From assembly GCA_965533275.1 (NCBI GenBank), contig CBESWG010000004.1, positions 1 through 64,000 on the forward strand: DNA of 64,000 nucleotides. The letters run 5' to 3'. The position numbers and the translations under genes are program-made. Shown piece by piece: positions 32,985-42,855 of this stretch; positions within the stretch are counted from its first letter, which is position 1; the number at the start of each line of letters is the position of its first letter. Source of the DNA: JAUXEH01 sp965533275. GTDB taxonomy: Bacteria > Acidobacteriota > Aminicenantia > Aminicenantales > Aminicenantaceae. The notes under the pieces were generated by a model, which was given only the letters and a program-made list of their open reading frames with translations, had not been told where the DNA came from and did no database searches.

Positions 32985-34283
32985 TTGAGCTGGGTGGATG
33001 GCTACAAACAGAAACTCGTCTCCGCTGAGGAAGCCGTAGCCGAGATCAAGAGCCGTGACCGTGTGTACATCAGCGGGAATGCCGCCACCCCCTATGTCCT
33101 CTTGAATGCCCTGGCTTCACGCAGGGATGAGCTCGAGGATGTGGAGCTGGTACACGTCCTGCTCCTCGGCCAGGATCCCCTGGCCGCTCCCGAGATGGAG
33201 GGCCATTTTCGGCACAACTCCCTGTTTGTCGGGCCGGCAGACCGGAAGGCCATCAACGAGGGCCGGGCAGACTATATCCCCATCTTCCTCCACCAGATCC
33301 CCAACCTTTTTCATTCCGGACAGATGCCCATCGATGTGGCTATGATGCACCTGTCCCCCCCCGATGAACACGGCTTCATGAGCTATGGGGCAGAGGTCCT
33401 GTCCTCCAAGGCCGCCGCGGAAAACGCCAGGATCGTGATCGCCCAGGTGAATGAGAAGATGCCCCGCATCCTCGGGGATTCGTTCATACACGCCTCTCGG
33501 GTGCATAAGGTCGTGGAGATGTCGGCCGACCTCCCCGAACTGGAGAAGAAGCCTTTCAGCGATGTGGAGCAGAAGATCGGGGGGTACATCGCCGACCTGA
33601 TCGAAGACGGGGCAACCCTGCAGCTGGGCATCGGCGGCATCCCGGATGCGGTCCTGGCGGCCCTGCAGGACCGGCGGGACCTGGGTGTTCACACGGAGAT
33701 GGTCTCCGATGGCGTGATCGAGGCCATCGAATCCGGCATCATCACCGGGACAAAAAAGAACTTCCACCCGGGAAAGATCATCCTGACCTTCATGCTGGGT
33801 TCCAAGAAGATCTATGATTTCGCCCACAACAATCCCGTCTTCGAGGCGCATCCCACCGATTACACCAACCATCCCTTCAAGGTGGCTCAGAATGACAACA
33901 TGGTGGCCATCAACTCCGCCATCGAAGTGGACATCACGGGGCAGGTGTGTTCGGATTCCATCGGTACTTACATCTACAGCGGGTTCGGCGGGCAGGTCGA
34001 TTTCATCCGGGGAGCAGCCCATTCCAATGGGGGAAAGCCGATCATTGCGCTTCCTTCGACCGCCAAAGGTGGGGAGATGTCCCGGATCGTGCCCTTCCTC
34101 AAGAAGGGTGCCGGTGTCGTTACCACCCGCGCTGATGTGATGTATGTCGTCACCGAGTACGGGGTTGCCTACCTGCATGGCAAGAACCTCAAGGAACGGA
34201 CCCAGGCGCTGATCAACATCGCACACCCCGATTTCCGGGAAGATCTACTCCGGGAGGCCGCCGCGCGGAACCTGCTGCAGTGA
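32985..34283 (+). CDS. Acetyl-CoA hydrolase/4-hydroxybutyrate CoA-transferase family protein
   Basis: 432 residues of the class I CoA-transferase fold (two halves). LGIGGIPDAVL and LGVHTEMVSDGV are present; Glu238 in HTEM sits at the same number as the active-site Glu of Clostridium 4-hydroxybutyrate CoA-transferase. SGFGGQVDFIRGA is the C-terminal hallmark. It moves CoA between carboxylates, for example acetate and butyryl- or 4-hydroxybutyryl-CoA, in fermentation. The start is TTG at 32985, preceded by GGGAGGA at five bases; no ATG fits. It follows the NfnB-like gene by 107 bases and overlaps the RNase HIII gene by four bases (GTGA). Confidence 0.88.
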   Translation: MSWVDGYKQKLVSAEEAVAEIKSRDRVYISGNAATPYVLLNALASRRDELEDVELVHVLLLGQDPLAAPEMEGHFRHNSLFVGPADRKAINEGRADYIPIFLHQIPNLFHSGQMPIDVAMMHLSPPDEHGFMSYGAEVLSSKAAAENARIVIAQVNEKMPRILGDSFIHASRVHKVVEMSADLPELEKKPFSDVEQKIGGYIADLIEDGATLQLGIGGIPDAVLAALQDRRDLGVHTEMVSDGVIEAIESGIITGTKKNFHPGKIILTFMLGSKKIYDFAHNNPVFEAHPTDYTNHPFKVAQNDNMVAINSAIEVDITGQVCSDSIGTYIYSGFGGQVDFIRGAAHSNGGKPIIALPSTAKGGEMSRIVPFLKKGAGVVTTRADVMYVVTEYGVAYLHGKNLKERTQALINIAHPDFREDLLREAAARNLLQ

Positions 34284-34954
34284 GACAACCCAATCTTTTC
34301 GGCGATGCCCGGGGGCACATGGGGACCGACGAGTCCGGGAAAGGGGATTATTTCGGTCCTCTGGTCGCCGCGGGGGTCTATGTCCCGGACGATAAGGGAG
34401 CCGTGCTGCAGGAGTGTGGGATCAGGGACAGCAAGAGGGTCTCTGACAAACGTGTGCGCGAACTGGCGGAAGTCATTACGCAGGGCTACACTCACTCCGT
34501 CGTGGCGATCGGACCGGATAAATACAACGAGCTCTACTCCAAATTTAGGAACCTGAACCGGCTCCTGGCCTGGGCGCACTCCCGGGTGATCGAAAACATC
34601 CTGCAGGAGGTTCCCTGCACGCTGGCCATCACGGATCAGTTCGGGGACAAGCTCTTTGTCGAGAGCGCACTCATGAAGAGGGGACGCAGCATAGAACTGA
34701 TCCAGAAACCCCGGGCGGAAGAGGACATCGCGGTGGCGGCCGCTTCCATACTTGCCAGAAGCGAGTTCCTGCGCCGCCTCCATATCCTCTCCCAGGAGGC
34801 GGACATGGAGCTGCCCAAGGGAGCCTCCTCCATGGTCGAAGAGGCGGGTGCGGCGCTGGTGCGGCGCTATGGCTCTCAGGTCCTCCAAAAATTTGCGAAA
34901 ACGCATTTTAAGACCACTGGGCGCGTCCTCGCGTCTGCACAGACCTCCGAGTGA
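34280..34954 (+). CDS. rnhC: Ribonuclease HIII without the usual N-terminal domain
   Basis: 224 residues. GTDESGKGDYFGPLV and the later DSKRVSD, ITDQFG and EEDIAVAAASILAR segments give the acidic RNase H active site. GKGDYFGP is the HIII rather than HII signature. It degrades RNA in RNA-DNA hybrids. Typical RNase HIII is about 300 residues with an N-terminal TBP-like substrate-binding domain; here only 13 residues precede the catalytic motif. The GTG at 34280 overlaps the CoA-transferase stop (GTGA); an ATG at 34319 with GGGGG upstream is the alternative start. The end overlaps the possible GTG start of the next gene. Confidence 0.88.
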   Translation: MRQPNLFGDARGHMGTDESGKGDYFGPLVAAGVYVPDDKGAVLQECGIRDSKRVSDKRVRELAEVITQGYTHSVVAIGPDKYNELYSKFRNLNRLLAWAHSRVIENILQEVPCTLAITDQFGDKLFVESALMKRGRSIELIQKPRAEEDIAVAAASILARSEFLRRLHILSQEADMELPKGASSMVEEAGAALVRRYGSQVLQKFAKTHFKTTGRVLASAQTSE

Positions 34955-34971
34955 GACAGAGAGAGGCTAGT

Positions 34972-36174
34972 TTGGCGACACAGACCATGCGGCTCTATTT
35001 TGAAGACCCCTACCGGATCGATTTCGAGGCCAGGGTTCTCGAAAGGCGGATACACCAGGGAAAACCGGCTTTTGTGCTGGATCAGACCTGTTTCTACCCT
35101 GAGGGGGGCGGCCAGCCCTCGGACAGAGGGACCCTGTCCGGGGTGCCCGTGCTCCATGTGCTGGAACAGGAAGGGGAGATCCTCCATGTCCTCGAAAAGG
35201 AGATCCCGGGGGATACTGTACAGGGGAGCGTGGACTGGGCCACGCGGCTCGATCACATGCAGCAGCATGCCGGCCAACATGTGCTGTCTCAGTGCTTCGA
35301 CAGGCTCCTTTCGGGAAAGACCCTCTCCTTCCATCTGGGAGAAAAGATCTCGACGCTGGAGATCGGCCTGGCCTCGATCACAGATGCGGACCTGGATCGG
35401 ATCGAAGCCTGCGCCAACCAGGCGGTGATTCAAAACAAGGAGATCAGGACCTATTTTGTGGAAGAGTCTGAGGTCTCCCATGTGCCGCTGCGCAGGCCTC
35501 CGAAAAAAACCGGGCGCATCCGTGTGGTGGAAGCCGTAGGCTTCGATTATTCTGCCTGCGGCGGGACCCATCCGCAGCGGACGGGCGAGATCGGCGTGAT
35601 CAAGATCCTGAAGCGGGAGAAGATCCGGGGCAACCTGCGCTTCGAATTTGTCTGCGGGAACAGGGCCCTGGAGGACTACCACCAGAAAAACCGGATACTC
35701 TCGGAAGTCGCAGCAAGATTTTCCGCTGGCGAGACGGATCTCCCGGCGGTGGTGGACAAGCTCCTATCCGAACAGAAAGAGAGTGCACGGACCATGAAAA
35801 GGCTGCGCAGCCGGATGCTCGAGCAGGAGGCGAGGGAACTGATCAGAGATGCGGATGAGCCGATCATCCTCGCTCAGTTCCAGGAACGGACCGCACAGGA
35901 GGTGCGGCAGCTCGCCCTGGAGATCATCCGGAATCCGGGGCTCGTAGTGCTGTTTGGGCTGCGGTCAGGAGAAAAGGGGGCACATGTGGTCTTGGCCCGC
36001 TCACAGGATGTGGGCCATGACCTGAGGGAACTCATCCCCGTCGTTTCGCCGCAGCTGAATGCGAAGGGGGGCGGCCGTGAATCCCTGGTTGAACTGGCCG
36101 GGGACAGGCCCGAGGCCCTCACCCAGGCGCTGGAAAGCGCCCGCCAACATCTGAAGGATTCACTTCATTCATAG
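34972..36174 (+). CDS. Alanyl-tRNA editing protein, AlaX-type with DHHA1 domain
   Basis: About 400 residues. The editing domain of alanyl-tRNA synthetase is clear: FYPEGGGQPSDRG, the zinc motif HMQQHAGQH (HxxxH) and CGGTHPQRTGE (CxxxH). The C-terminal region, with a coiled-coil stretch and VVSPQLNAKGGGRESL, is the DHHA1 domain. There is no synthetase catalytic domain. It hydrolyses Ser or Gly mischarged on tRNA-Ala. I chose TTG at 34972 because GAGAGG lies five bases upstream; GTG at 34951 (overlapping the rnhC stop) and ATG at 34987 are alternatives. Its 3' end overlaps the convergent permease gene by ten bases. Confidence 0.88.
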   Translation: MATQTMRLYFEDPYRIDFEARVLERRIHQGKPAFVLDQTCFYPEGGGQPSDRGTLSGVPVLHVLEQEGEILHVLEKEIPGDTVQGSVDWATRLDHMQQHAGQHVLSQCFDRLLSGKTLSFHLGEKISTLEIGLASITDADLDRIEACANQAVIQNKEIRTYFVEESEVSHVPLRRPPKKTGRIRVVEAVGFDYSACGGTHPQRTGEIGVIKILKREKIRGNLRFEFVCGNRALEDYHQKNRILSEVAARFSAGETDLPAVVDKLLSEQKESARTMKRLRSRMLEQEARELIRDADEPIILAQFQERTAQEVRQLALEIIRNPGLVVLFGLRSGEKGAHVVLARSQDVGHDLRELIPVVSPQLNAKGGGRESLVELAGDRPEALTQALESARQHLKDSLHS

Positions 36175-37408
36175 CGGAGGGCGGCGATGGGATCCATCTT
36201 GGCGGCCTTCTTGGCCGGGAATATCCCGAAGAACAGGCCTACGGACACTGCGACCCCTACCCCCAGCACGACCGACCAGAGGGTCACTGAGGCGGGGAGG
36301 GGAGTGGCGGCCCTGACCAGGAGGGCGATCAGGAATCCGATCAGGACTCCCGAGATCCCTCCTAATCCCGTGAGGAACACGGCCTCGATCAAAAACTGCT
36401 TGAGGATATCTCCCGAGCGGGCCCCGATGGCTTTGCGGATGCCGATCTCGCGGGTCCGTTCCTTGACTGTGACCAGCATGATGTTCATGACACCTATGCC
36501 TCCCACCAGGAGACCGATGGATGAGATCACGACCATGACCATATAGGCGGCTCCTGTCAGCGAGTTATAGAGTTCGATGATCGTATCCTGCCCGAAAACG
36601 GCAAAGTCATTGGCTTTTCCAAACTCAACCCTCCGCCGTGCCCGCAAGAGGTTGATGATCTGTTCCGTCGCCTCCTCATAGAGGTTGCGATCGACCGGAG
36701 CGGCGAGGATCTCGAGATTCTCCAGGTCATAGGGGAAGTACTTCATGAGAGTTGTGATGGGGATCCCAATGATGTTGTCCCGGCTCTGGCCGAACATGGC
36801 TCCGCGCTTTTCAAGAACGCCCACTACACGGAATTTTTCCGCCCCGATGCGGATGTCTTTGCCGAGCGGATTTACATGCGGGAACAGCGTCTCTTGAGTC
36901 TCCGCGCCCAGGACACAGATCTTGGAGCTGTGCTCGACATCCGCCTCGGTGATGAAGCGTCCCTCCTGTGCATTGTAGATGGTCAGGACCTGCGGCCAGG
37001 CAGAGTTCATGCCCAGAATGATCGTGTCGAGGGTCTTTGTATTCTGATATTTGACGGCGACGCTTTCAAAGATATCCACGGTCAGGTCCACTGCCACCGC
37101 CTTGACCGCATCGCATTGTGCCTGGATGGCTTCGACATCCTCCAGAGTCAGGTCTTTCCGCTGCCTCTCGTCCTCTGAGAGGTTGCCGATCTGGATCCCG
37201 GGCTCGTATTTGCTGACGATGATGATGTCGGATCCTGCAGACTCCAGCTCGCTGAGGAACGTCGTGTTCAGGCCCTGGATGATCGAGACCATGGCAATGA
37301 CGGTCATGACTCCGATCATGATCCCCAGCAGAGTGAGGAACGAGCGCAGCTTGTGGGAGCGGATGGATTCCACGGACATCCGGACGATCTCCTGCGCGAT
37401 CCCCGCTC

Positions 37409-37412
<4 letters not shown>
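36165..37412 (-). CDS. ABC transporter permease of the MacB/FtsX type (1)
   Basis: 415 residues. One N-terminal helix (LRSFLTLLGIMIGVMTVIAMVS) is followed by a large periplasmic MacB-type domain (about 45-275) and three C-terminal helices ending in the FtsX signature (GIGVMNIMLVTVKERTREIGIRKAIGA). Such permeases couple ATP hydrolysis to periplasmic work or export without moving substrate through the membrane themselves. No ABC ATPase or membrane-fusion protein gene is adjacent; the upstream part of the operon is another permease of the same family, overlapped by four bases. The periplasmic domain differs from that of its partner, so they may form a heterodimer. Confidence 0.88.
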
Positions 37413-38644
<1,232 letters not shown>

Positions 38645-38719
38645 TGTGTGCCCTTATTCGCTCTTCCTCATTCTACACTAACAGGTACGGGAGAGGAATA
38701 AAAAGGTTGTGATGGCCGG

Positions 38720-38791
38720 CTGTCAGCCCTAATCGTCTAAGCGGAAGACCCGCCCACCTCCCCATGCGCTCAGACTGAATAGGGCTGACAG
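38720..38791. repeat. 12-base perfect inverted repeat in the divergent gap
   Basis: CTGTCAGCCCTA (38720-38731) and TAGGGCTGACAG (38780-38791), 48 bases apart, between the divergent permease operon and the PK-C-like gene. It could be paired operator half-sites or a hairpin; there is no T-run. Confidence 0.7.
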
Positions 38792-38868
38792 GAGTACGCC
38801 TCCCGAGTGCTTGGGGGACTTCCTATTGTTATATCTATATGAAGGGAAGGATTGATCTAGCTTTTCGG

Positions 38869-38893
38869 CTGAATAAATCTAGCCTTTATTCGG
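38869..38893 (+). repeat. Stem-loop and imperfect direct repeat upstream of the PK-C-like gene
   Basis: CTGAATAAA (38869-38877) pairs with TTTATTCGG (38885-38893) with one G-T pair and a seven-base loop. The same stretch holds two copies of ATCTAGC, each followed by a T-rich run and GGCTG. It lies about 40 bases before the start codon and may be part of the mRNA leader. Confidence 0.4.
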
Positions 38894-38930
38894 GCTGGAG
38901 AATTCATTAGAATGGGGGGAGGAGGTGGAA

Positions 38931-39533
38931 ATGAGCGGAAGCGGACAACCCAAAGGAGATGAGCATGCTGTGCCCTGTGTGTATTTTGGAGAGAGCGGCA
39001 AGGTGAACACGCGCCGCACCCTGGAGATCGCGGCTCGAAGGGCCAAGGAGCTGGATGTGGACCAGGTCCTGCTCGCAACTACGGCGGGTGAGACCGCTCT
39101 GGAGGCTCTGGGATTCTTTCCAGCGGGAAACCTGGTGGTCGTCACCCATTCCACGGGCTTCACTAAGCCTGATGTTCAGCAGCTCCCATCGGGAGTGCGG
39201 AGGCAGCTGGAGGAGGCCGGGGCCCAGGTGCTGACATGCCAGCATGCTCTGGGAGGCGTCAACCGTGCCGTCCGGAGGAAGCTGAACACCTTTCAGCTGG
39301 ACGAGATCATCGCCTTTACCCTGCGCATCTTCGGTCAGGGGACCAAGGTGGCGGTGGAGATCGCTCTCATGGCCGCCGATGCCGGCAGGATCAGCACGTC
39401 GCGCCCCTGCATCAGCATTGGTGGGACCAGCGATGGCGCCGACACGGCCCTGCTCTTGAAGCCGGCACATGCGCAGGATTTTTTCGACCTCCGGATCTTG
39501 GAAATCCTGGCCAAACCCTATCAGCCAGCTTGA
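38931..39533 (+). CDS. Stand-alone pyruvate kinase C-terminal-like domain protein (COG1751-type)
   Basis: 200 residues resembling the alpha/beta C-terminal domain of pyruvate kinase without the catalytic barrel. Typical segments are YFGESGKVNTRRTLEIAARRA, VLLATTAGETAL, VVVTHSTGF and SIGGTSDGADTALLLKPA. Such proteins occur in archaea and anaerobic bacteria and have no established function; nucleotide or effector binding is plausible. The ATG at 38931 follows a purine-rich GGGGGGAGGAGGTGG site. A pseudouridine synthase gene follows ten bases later, but I see no functional link. Confidence 0.75.
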   Translation: MSGSGQPKGDEHAVPCVYFGESGKVNTRRTLEIAARRAKELDVDQVLLATTAGETALEALGFFPAGNLVVVTHSTGFTKPDVQQLPSGVRRQLEEAGAQVLTCQHALGGVNRAVRRKLNTFQLDEIIAFTLRIFGQGTKVAVEIALMAADAGRISTSRPCISIGGTSDGADTALLLKPAHAQDFFDLRILEILAKPYQPA

Positions 39534-39543
39534 GGTGCCCTCG

Positions 39544-40266
39544 ATGCTCATCCGGCTAAACAAATATATCGCACAGTCCGGTGCGTATTCACGCCGCGAG
39601 GCTGACGGGCTCATCAGCCAGGGAAGGGTCAAGGTCAACGGCCGGTTCGTCCAGACCCTGGGGGAGAAGATCGACTCGGACAGGGATACGGTCGAGGTGG
39701 GGGGGAGTATCATCCAGCCCTCCGAGGAAATGGTCTATGTGATGCTGCATAAACCGCCCGGGTATCTGGTGACCAAGAAGGATCCCCTTAAGCGCCCTAC
39801 GGTCATGGAGCTTCTGCCTCCTCTGGCATCGGGAATTTTCCCTGTCGGGCGGCTCGATCTGGACAGCGCGGGGCTGCTCATCCTGACCAATGACGGGGAG
39901 CTGGCCCACCGGCTCCTGCATCCCAGTTATGAAGTCAAGAAACTCTACAGGGTCAGAGTGAAGTCCCGGCCCTCCGAGGCCAGCCTGGACACGCTGCGCA
40001 AGGGCGTCTATCTCGATGGGAAAAAGACTGCGCCGGCGCGGATAACTCCCGTCTCGCTGGGTGCCAGGCAAAGCTGGCTGGATGTGGAGATCCATGAAGG
40101 GCGCAAACGCGAGGTCCGCCGGCTCTTCGAGTCCCAGGGCTATTCCGTCCTGGAATTGAAGCGGCTGCGGTTTGCGGGGCTTTCTCTGGGAAAGCTGGCT
40201 TCCGGAGCCTGGCGGCACCTTTCGGCGGCTGAGGTCCGGGGACTGAAGAAAAAGGTCGGGCTCTAG
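39544..40266 (+). CDS. rRNA pseudouridine synthase (RsuA/RluB/E/F family)
   Basis: 240 residues: an N-terminal S4 RNA-binding domain (MLIRLNKYIAQSGAYSRREAD) and the catalytic domain with the Asp motif FPVGRLDLDSAGLLILTNDG, followed by KLYRVRV and EGRKREVRRLFE. It converts a specific uridine in ribosomal RNA to pseudouridine; RluB-like (23S) is more likely than RsuA from the S4 style, but site cannot be fixed. The ATG at 39544 follows TTGAGGTG. The last four bases overlap the convergent Lon-like gene. Confidence 0.92.
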   Translation: MLIRLNKYIAQSGAYSRREADGLISQGRVKVNGRFVQTLGEKIDSDRDTVEVGGSIIQPSEEMVYVMLHKPPGYLVTKKDPLKRPTVMELLPPLASGIFPVGRLDLDSAGLLILTNDGELAHRLLHPSYEVKKLYRVRVKSRPSEASLDTLRKGVYLDGKKTAPARITPVSLGARQSWLDVEIHEGRKREVRRLFESQGYSVLELKRLRFAGLSLGKLASGAWRHLSAAEVRGLKKKVGL

Positions 40267-42695
40267 TCCTTTTTGGTCTTTTCGTTTTTCCGGTCGAAGT
40301 TTTTCCAGCTGGATGCCAGGCGGTGGAGCTCCTGATCCACCAGATCGTGCACCGTGCCTTCCTCGAAGGTCCCGTCCTTTCTCCTGCGCCCTGCCTTGAC
40401 TCCCGTGAGGACCTGAATCCCCTCATCGATTGTCTTTATGGGATAGATGTGGAAGCGGCCGTCTTCTACGGCTTTGACCACGTCCTTACGCAGCATCAGG
40501 TTTCTCACGTTCTGATGGGGCATGATAACTCCCTGCGTGCCGGTCAGTTTCCTGGCCCTGCACACATCGAAGAAGCCCTCGATCTTCTCGTTGATTCCGC
40601 CTATGGGCTGGATCTCTCCCCTCTGATTCAGCGAGCCGGTGACGGCAGTGTCCTGGCGGAGGGGGAGCTTGGAGAGGCTGGAGAGGATGGCGTAGACCTC
40701 GGTCGATGATGCGCTGTCGCCATCCACGCCGGAATATGCCTGCTCGAAGGCGATCGAGGCAGAGAGCGAAAACGGCTTGTTCTGGGCGTATTTGCCCCGG
40801 AGGTAACCACCCAGGATCAAGACTCCCTTGTTATGGGTGCGTCCGCTCAGGTCCGCTTCCCTCTCGATGTTGATGACCCCTGCCCTGCCCACAGATGTGG
40901 AGGCCGTGATGCGGGTGGGTTTACCGAAGGCATACTGTCCCATCATGTAGACGGAAAGCCCGTTGACCTGTCCCGCTGCGCTCCCCTTGGAGTCGATCAT
41001 GAGTGTGCCTTCTTCGATCATCTCCTGGATCTTGTGTTCGATCAGGTTGATGCGCTCGAAGCGTTCTGTGATGGCCTCTTCGACGTGAGCGCGGTCGACC
41101 GCTGCGCCGCCATCCTTGGTGGCCCAGTAGCTGCCTTCCCTGACCACGTCCGCCAGATGATGGAATCGTGTCGAGAGTTTTTTGTGCTGGCCGGCCAGGC
41201 GTATGCTGTACTCCAACAGAGCGGCCATGCCGTCCTTGGTTACAGGGAGGAGCCCGTCCTCATCCGCGATCTTCCTGACAAAATCGGCGTATTCAAGGAG
41301 TGTCTTCCGGGTCAGCGGAGTCACCGAATCGAACTCGGCTTTGATCTTGAAGATCTTCTTGAAATCATCGTCTTTGAAGTACAGGAGATTGTAGAGATGG
41401 GAGTCGCCGATCATGATCACCTTCACGTTGATGTCGACGGATTCCGGTTTGAGCCGTGAGGCGGAAAATAGGAAGAGGGAGGAGTAGTTCTGGATCTCGA
41501 GTTTCTGGTTGCGCAGCGTTCGCTTCAGGGTTGGCCAGACTCCGGGTTCGAGCAGTGCATCCAGAGCGCTGACGACGAGGTACCCTCCATTGGCCTTGAG
41601 GAACGATCCGGCCTTGATCTTGGTGAAGTCCGTCTGCATGAATCCGAACCGGTTCACGGTCGACTCGATCGAGCCGAAAAGGTTCACATAATTGGGATTG
41701 GTCTCCATGACAATGGGGGCCTTCTTCAGATCAGAGTTGTCGATGATCAGGTTCACCTGGAAGGGAAGGAACGGGTCCGCAGGGTCATTGGGATTCTGCT
41801 CCTTTTTCTGGGGCTTGAACAGATCCACGTTGGCATTGAGGTTTTCCTCCACCAGGTCGAGATATCCCTTGATCTTGTCGAGAGGGAATTTCTTGCGGAT
41901 GTCGTCGATGGCCTGCTTGATGATCGGTGTTAGGGAGTTCTTGTCCCACTCTTTCAGGAGGTCCCGCGTCTTCTCTTCGGTCTCCTTCATGTGCTTGAAG
42001 ACCTGTTCGAGCTTGCCTGTCAGGTCTTCGTACTTCTGGTGCAGATTTTCCAGAGATTCTTTTGGAAACTTGCTCTCTCTGGTCTCGGCCTCCAGCTTCT
42101 CGAAGGGTGTGGGTTTGCCGTCGATCATGGGGATAAGGTCGGGTTTGACGAAGGTTCCGATCTGGACCTGGATGACGGAGAAGCCTTCCTTGGCGACCGC
42201 CTCTTCGAACTTTTTCAGGACCTTCTTCTGTTTGCTCTGCTGGCCCTCGATGATGCGGTCCCGTTTCTCCGTGTAATACGGGCTCTTCAGGAGCTCGGGT
42301 ATGTTGATCTGCAGGATCTCGATGAGCTGCTTCATCCCAGCCTGAAAGAGTTTTCCCTTTCCGGCCGGCATGGTGATAAGTGTGGGCTCATCCGCGGCTT
42401 TGAAGTTGTTCACATACAGTATGTCATCCGGTTTGACCTTGGTGTTTTCGATCTTGTCCAGGAATTTTTTGATGGTGGTGGTTCGTCCCGTGCCCAGCAT
42501 CCCGGTTATGAAGATATTGAATCCGAGGCTTTTGATGTCCAGGCCGGTCTGGATCGATTTCAAAGCCTGTTCCTGGCCGATGATGCCTTCGCAGCTCTTG
42601 CATTCCTCGGTCGTGTCAAAGGGGAGCACATCTGGATCGATCCGCTGATAGAGCTTGTCGAACGTGAGTTCCTTGGCGAGGGGAGCATCCTTCAT
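40263..42695 (-). CDS. Lon-family ATP-dependent protease (AAA_32/LonB-like)
   Basis: 810 residues. An AAA region with Walker A-like TGMLGTGRTTTIKK (Arg in place of the usual Lys, normal for this branch as I remember it), a long helical coiled-coil insertion (about 130-300), the second part of the AAA module, and a C-terminal Lon protease domain. The Ser-Lys dyad is Ser661 (VDGDSASS) and Lys704 (GGINEKIEG), 43 residues apart as in E. coli Lon. It lacks the LonA N-terminal domain. The ATG at 42695 has AAGGAGG five bases upstream; an in-frame upstream start at 42809 has none. It probably degrades damaged or regulatory proteins in the cytoplasm. Confidence 0.92.
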   Translation of the reverse strand: MKDAPLAKELTFDKLYQRIDPDVLPFDTTEECKSCEGIIGQEQALKSIQTGLDIKSLGFNIFITGMLGTGRTTTIKKFLDKIENTKVKPDDILYVNNFKAADEPTLITMPAGKGKLFQAGMKQLIEILQINIPELLKSPYYTEKRDRIIEGQQSKQKKVLKKFEEAVAKEGFSVIQVQIGTFVKPDLIPMIDGKPTPFEKLEAETRESKFPKESLENLHQKYEDLTGKLEQVFKHMKETEEKTRDLLKEWDKNSLTPIIKQAIDDIRKKFPLDKIKGYLDLVEENLNANVDLFKPQKKEQNPNDPADPFLPFQVNLIIDNSDLKKAPIVMETNPNYVNLFGSIESTVNRFGFMQTDFTKIKAGSFLKANGGYLVVSALDALLEPGVWPTLKRTLRNQKLEIQNYSSLFLFSASRLKPESVDINVKVIMIGDSHLYNLLYFKDDDFKKIFKIKAEFDSVTPLTRKTLLEYADFVRKIADEDGLLPVTKDGMAALLEYSIRLAGQHKKLSTRFHHLADVVREGSYWATKDGGAAVDRAHVEEAITERFERINLIEHKIQEMIEEGTLMIDSKGSAAGQVNGLSVYMMGQYAFGKPTRITASTSVGRAGVINIEREADLSGRTHNKGVLILGGYLRGKYAQNKPFSLSASIAFEQAYSGVDGDSASSTEVYAILSSLSKLPLRQDTAVTGSLNQRGEIQPIGGINEKIEGFFDVCRARKLTGTQGVIMPHQNVRNLMLRKDVVKAVEDGRFHIYPIKTIDEGIQVLTGVKAGRRRKDGTFEEGTVHDLVDQELHRLASSWKNFDRKNEKTKKD

Positions 42696-42738
42696 CGCAA
42701 CCTCCTTCGGGCATGTTGATTTATTTGATGTGACTTTG

Positions 42739-42747
42739 ATTATAGCA
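42739..42747 (-). promoter_or_regulatory. Extended -10 promoter of the Lon-like gene
   Basis: TGCTATAAT on the minus strand, a perfect extended -10. No good -35 lies upstream (best TTGTGT at 16 bases). The start codon is 43 bases downstream. A weaker plus-strand TGTTAAGAT at 42811-42819 may serve the GNAT-like gene. Confidence 0.55.
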
Positions 42748-42855
42748 GAAAAGCCTGGGAACACAAACGGACTCCACTGGCATTTTGTGCGTGCAATATG
42801 GAGAGGCATTTGTTAAGATAAGTGGACCCGAATTGGCCCTGAGGAGGGATGAAGA

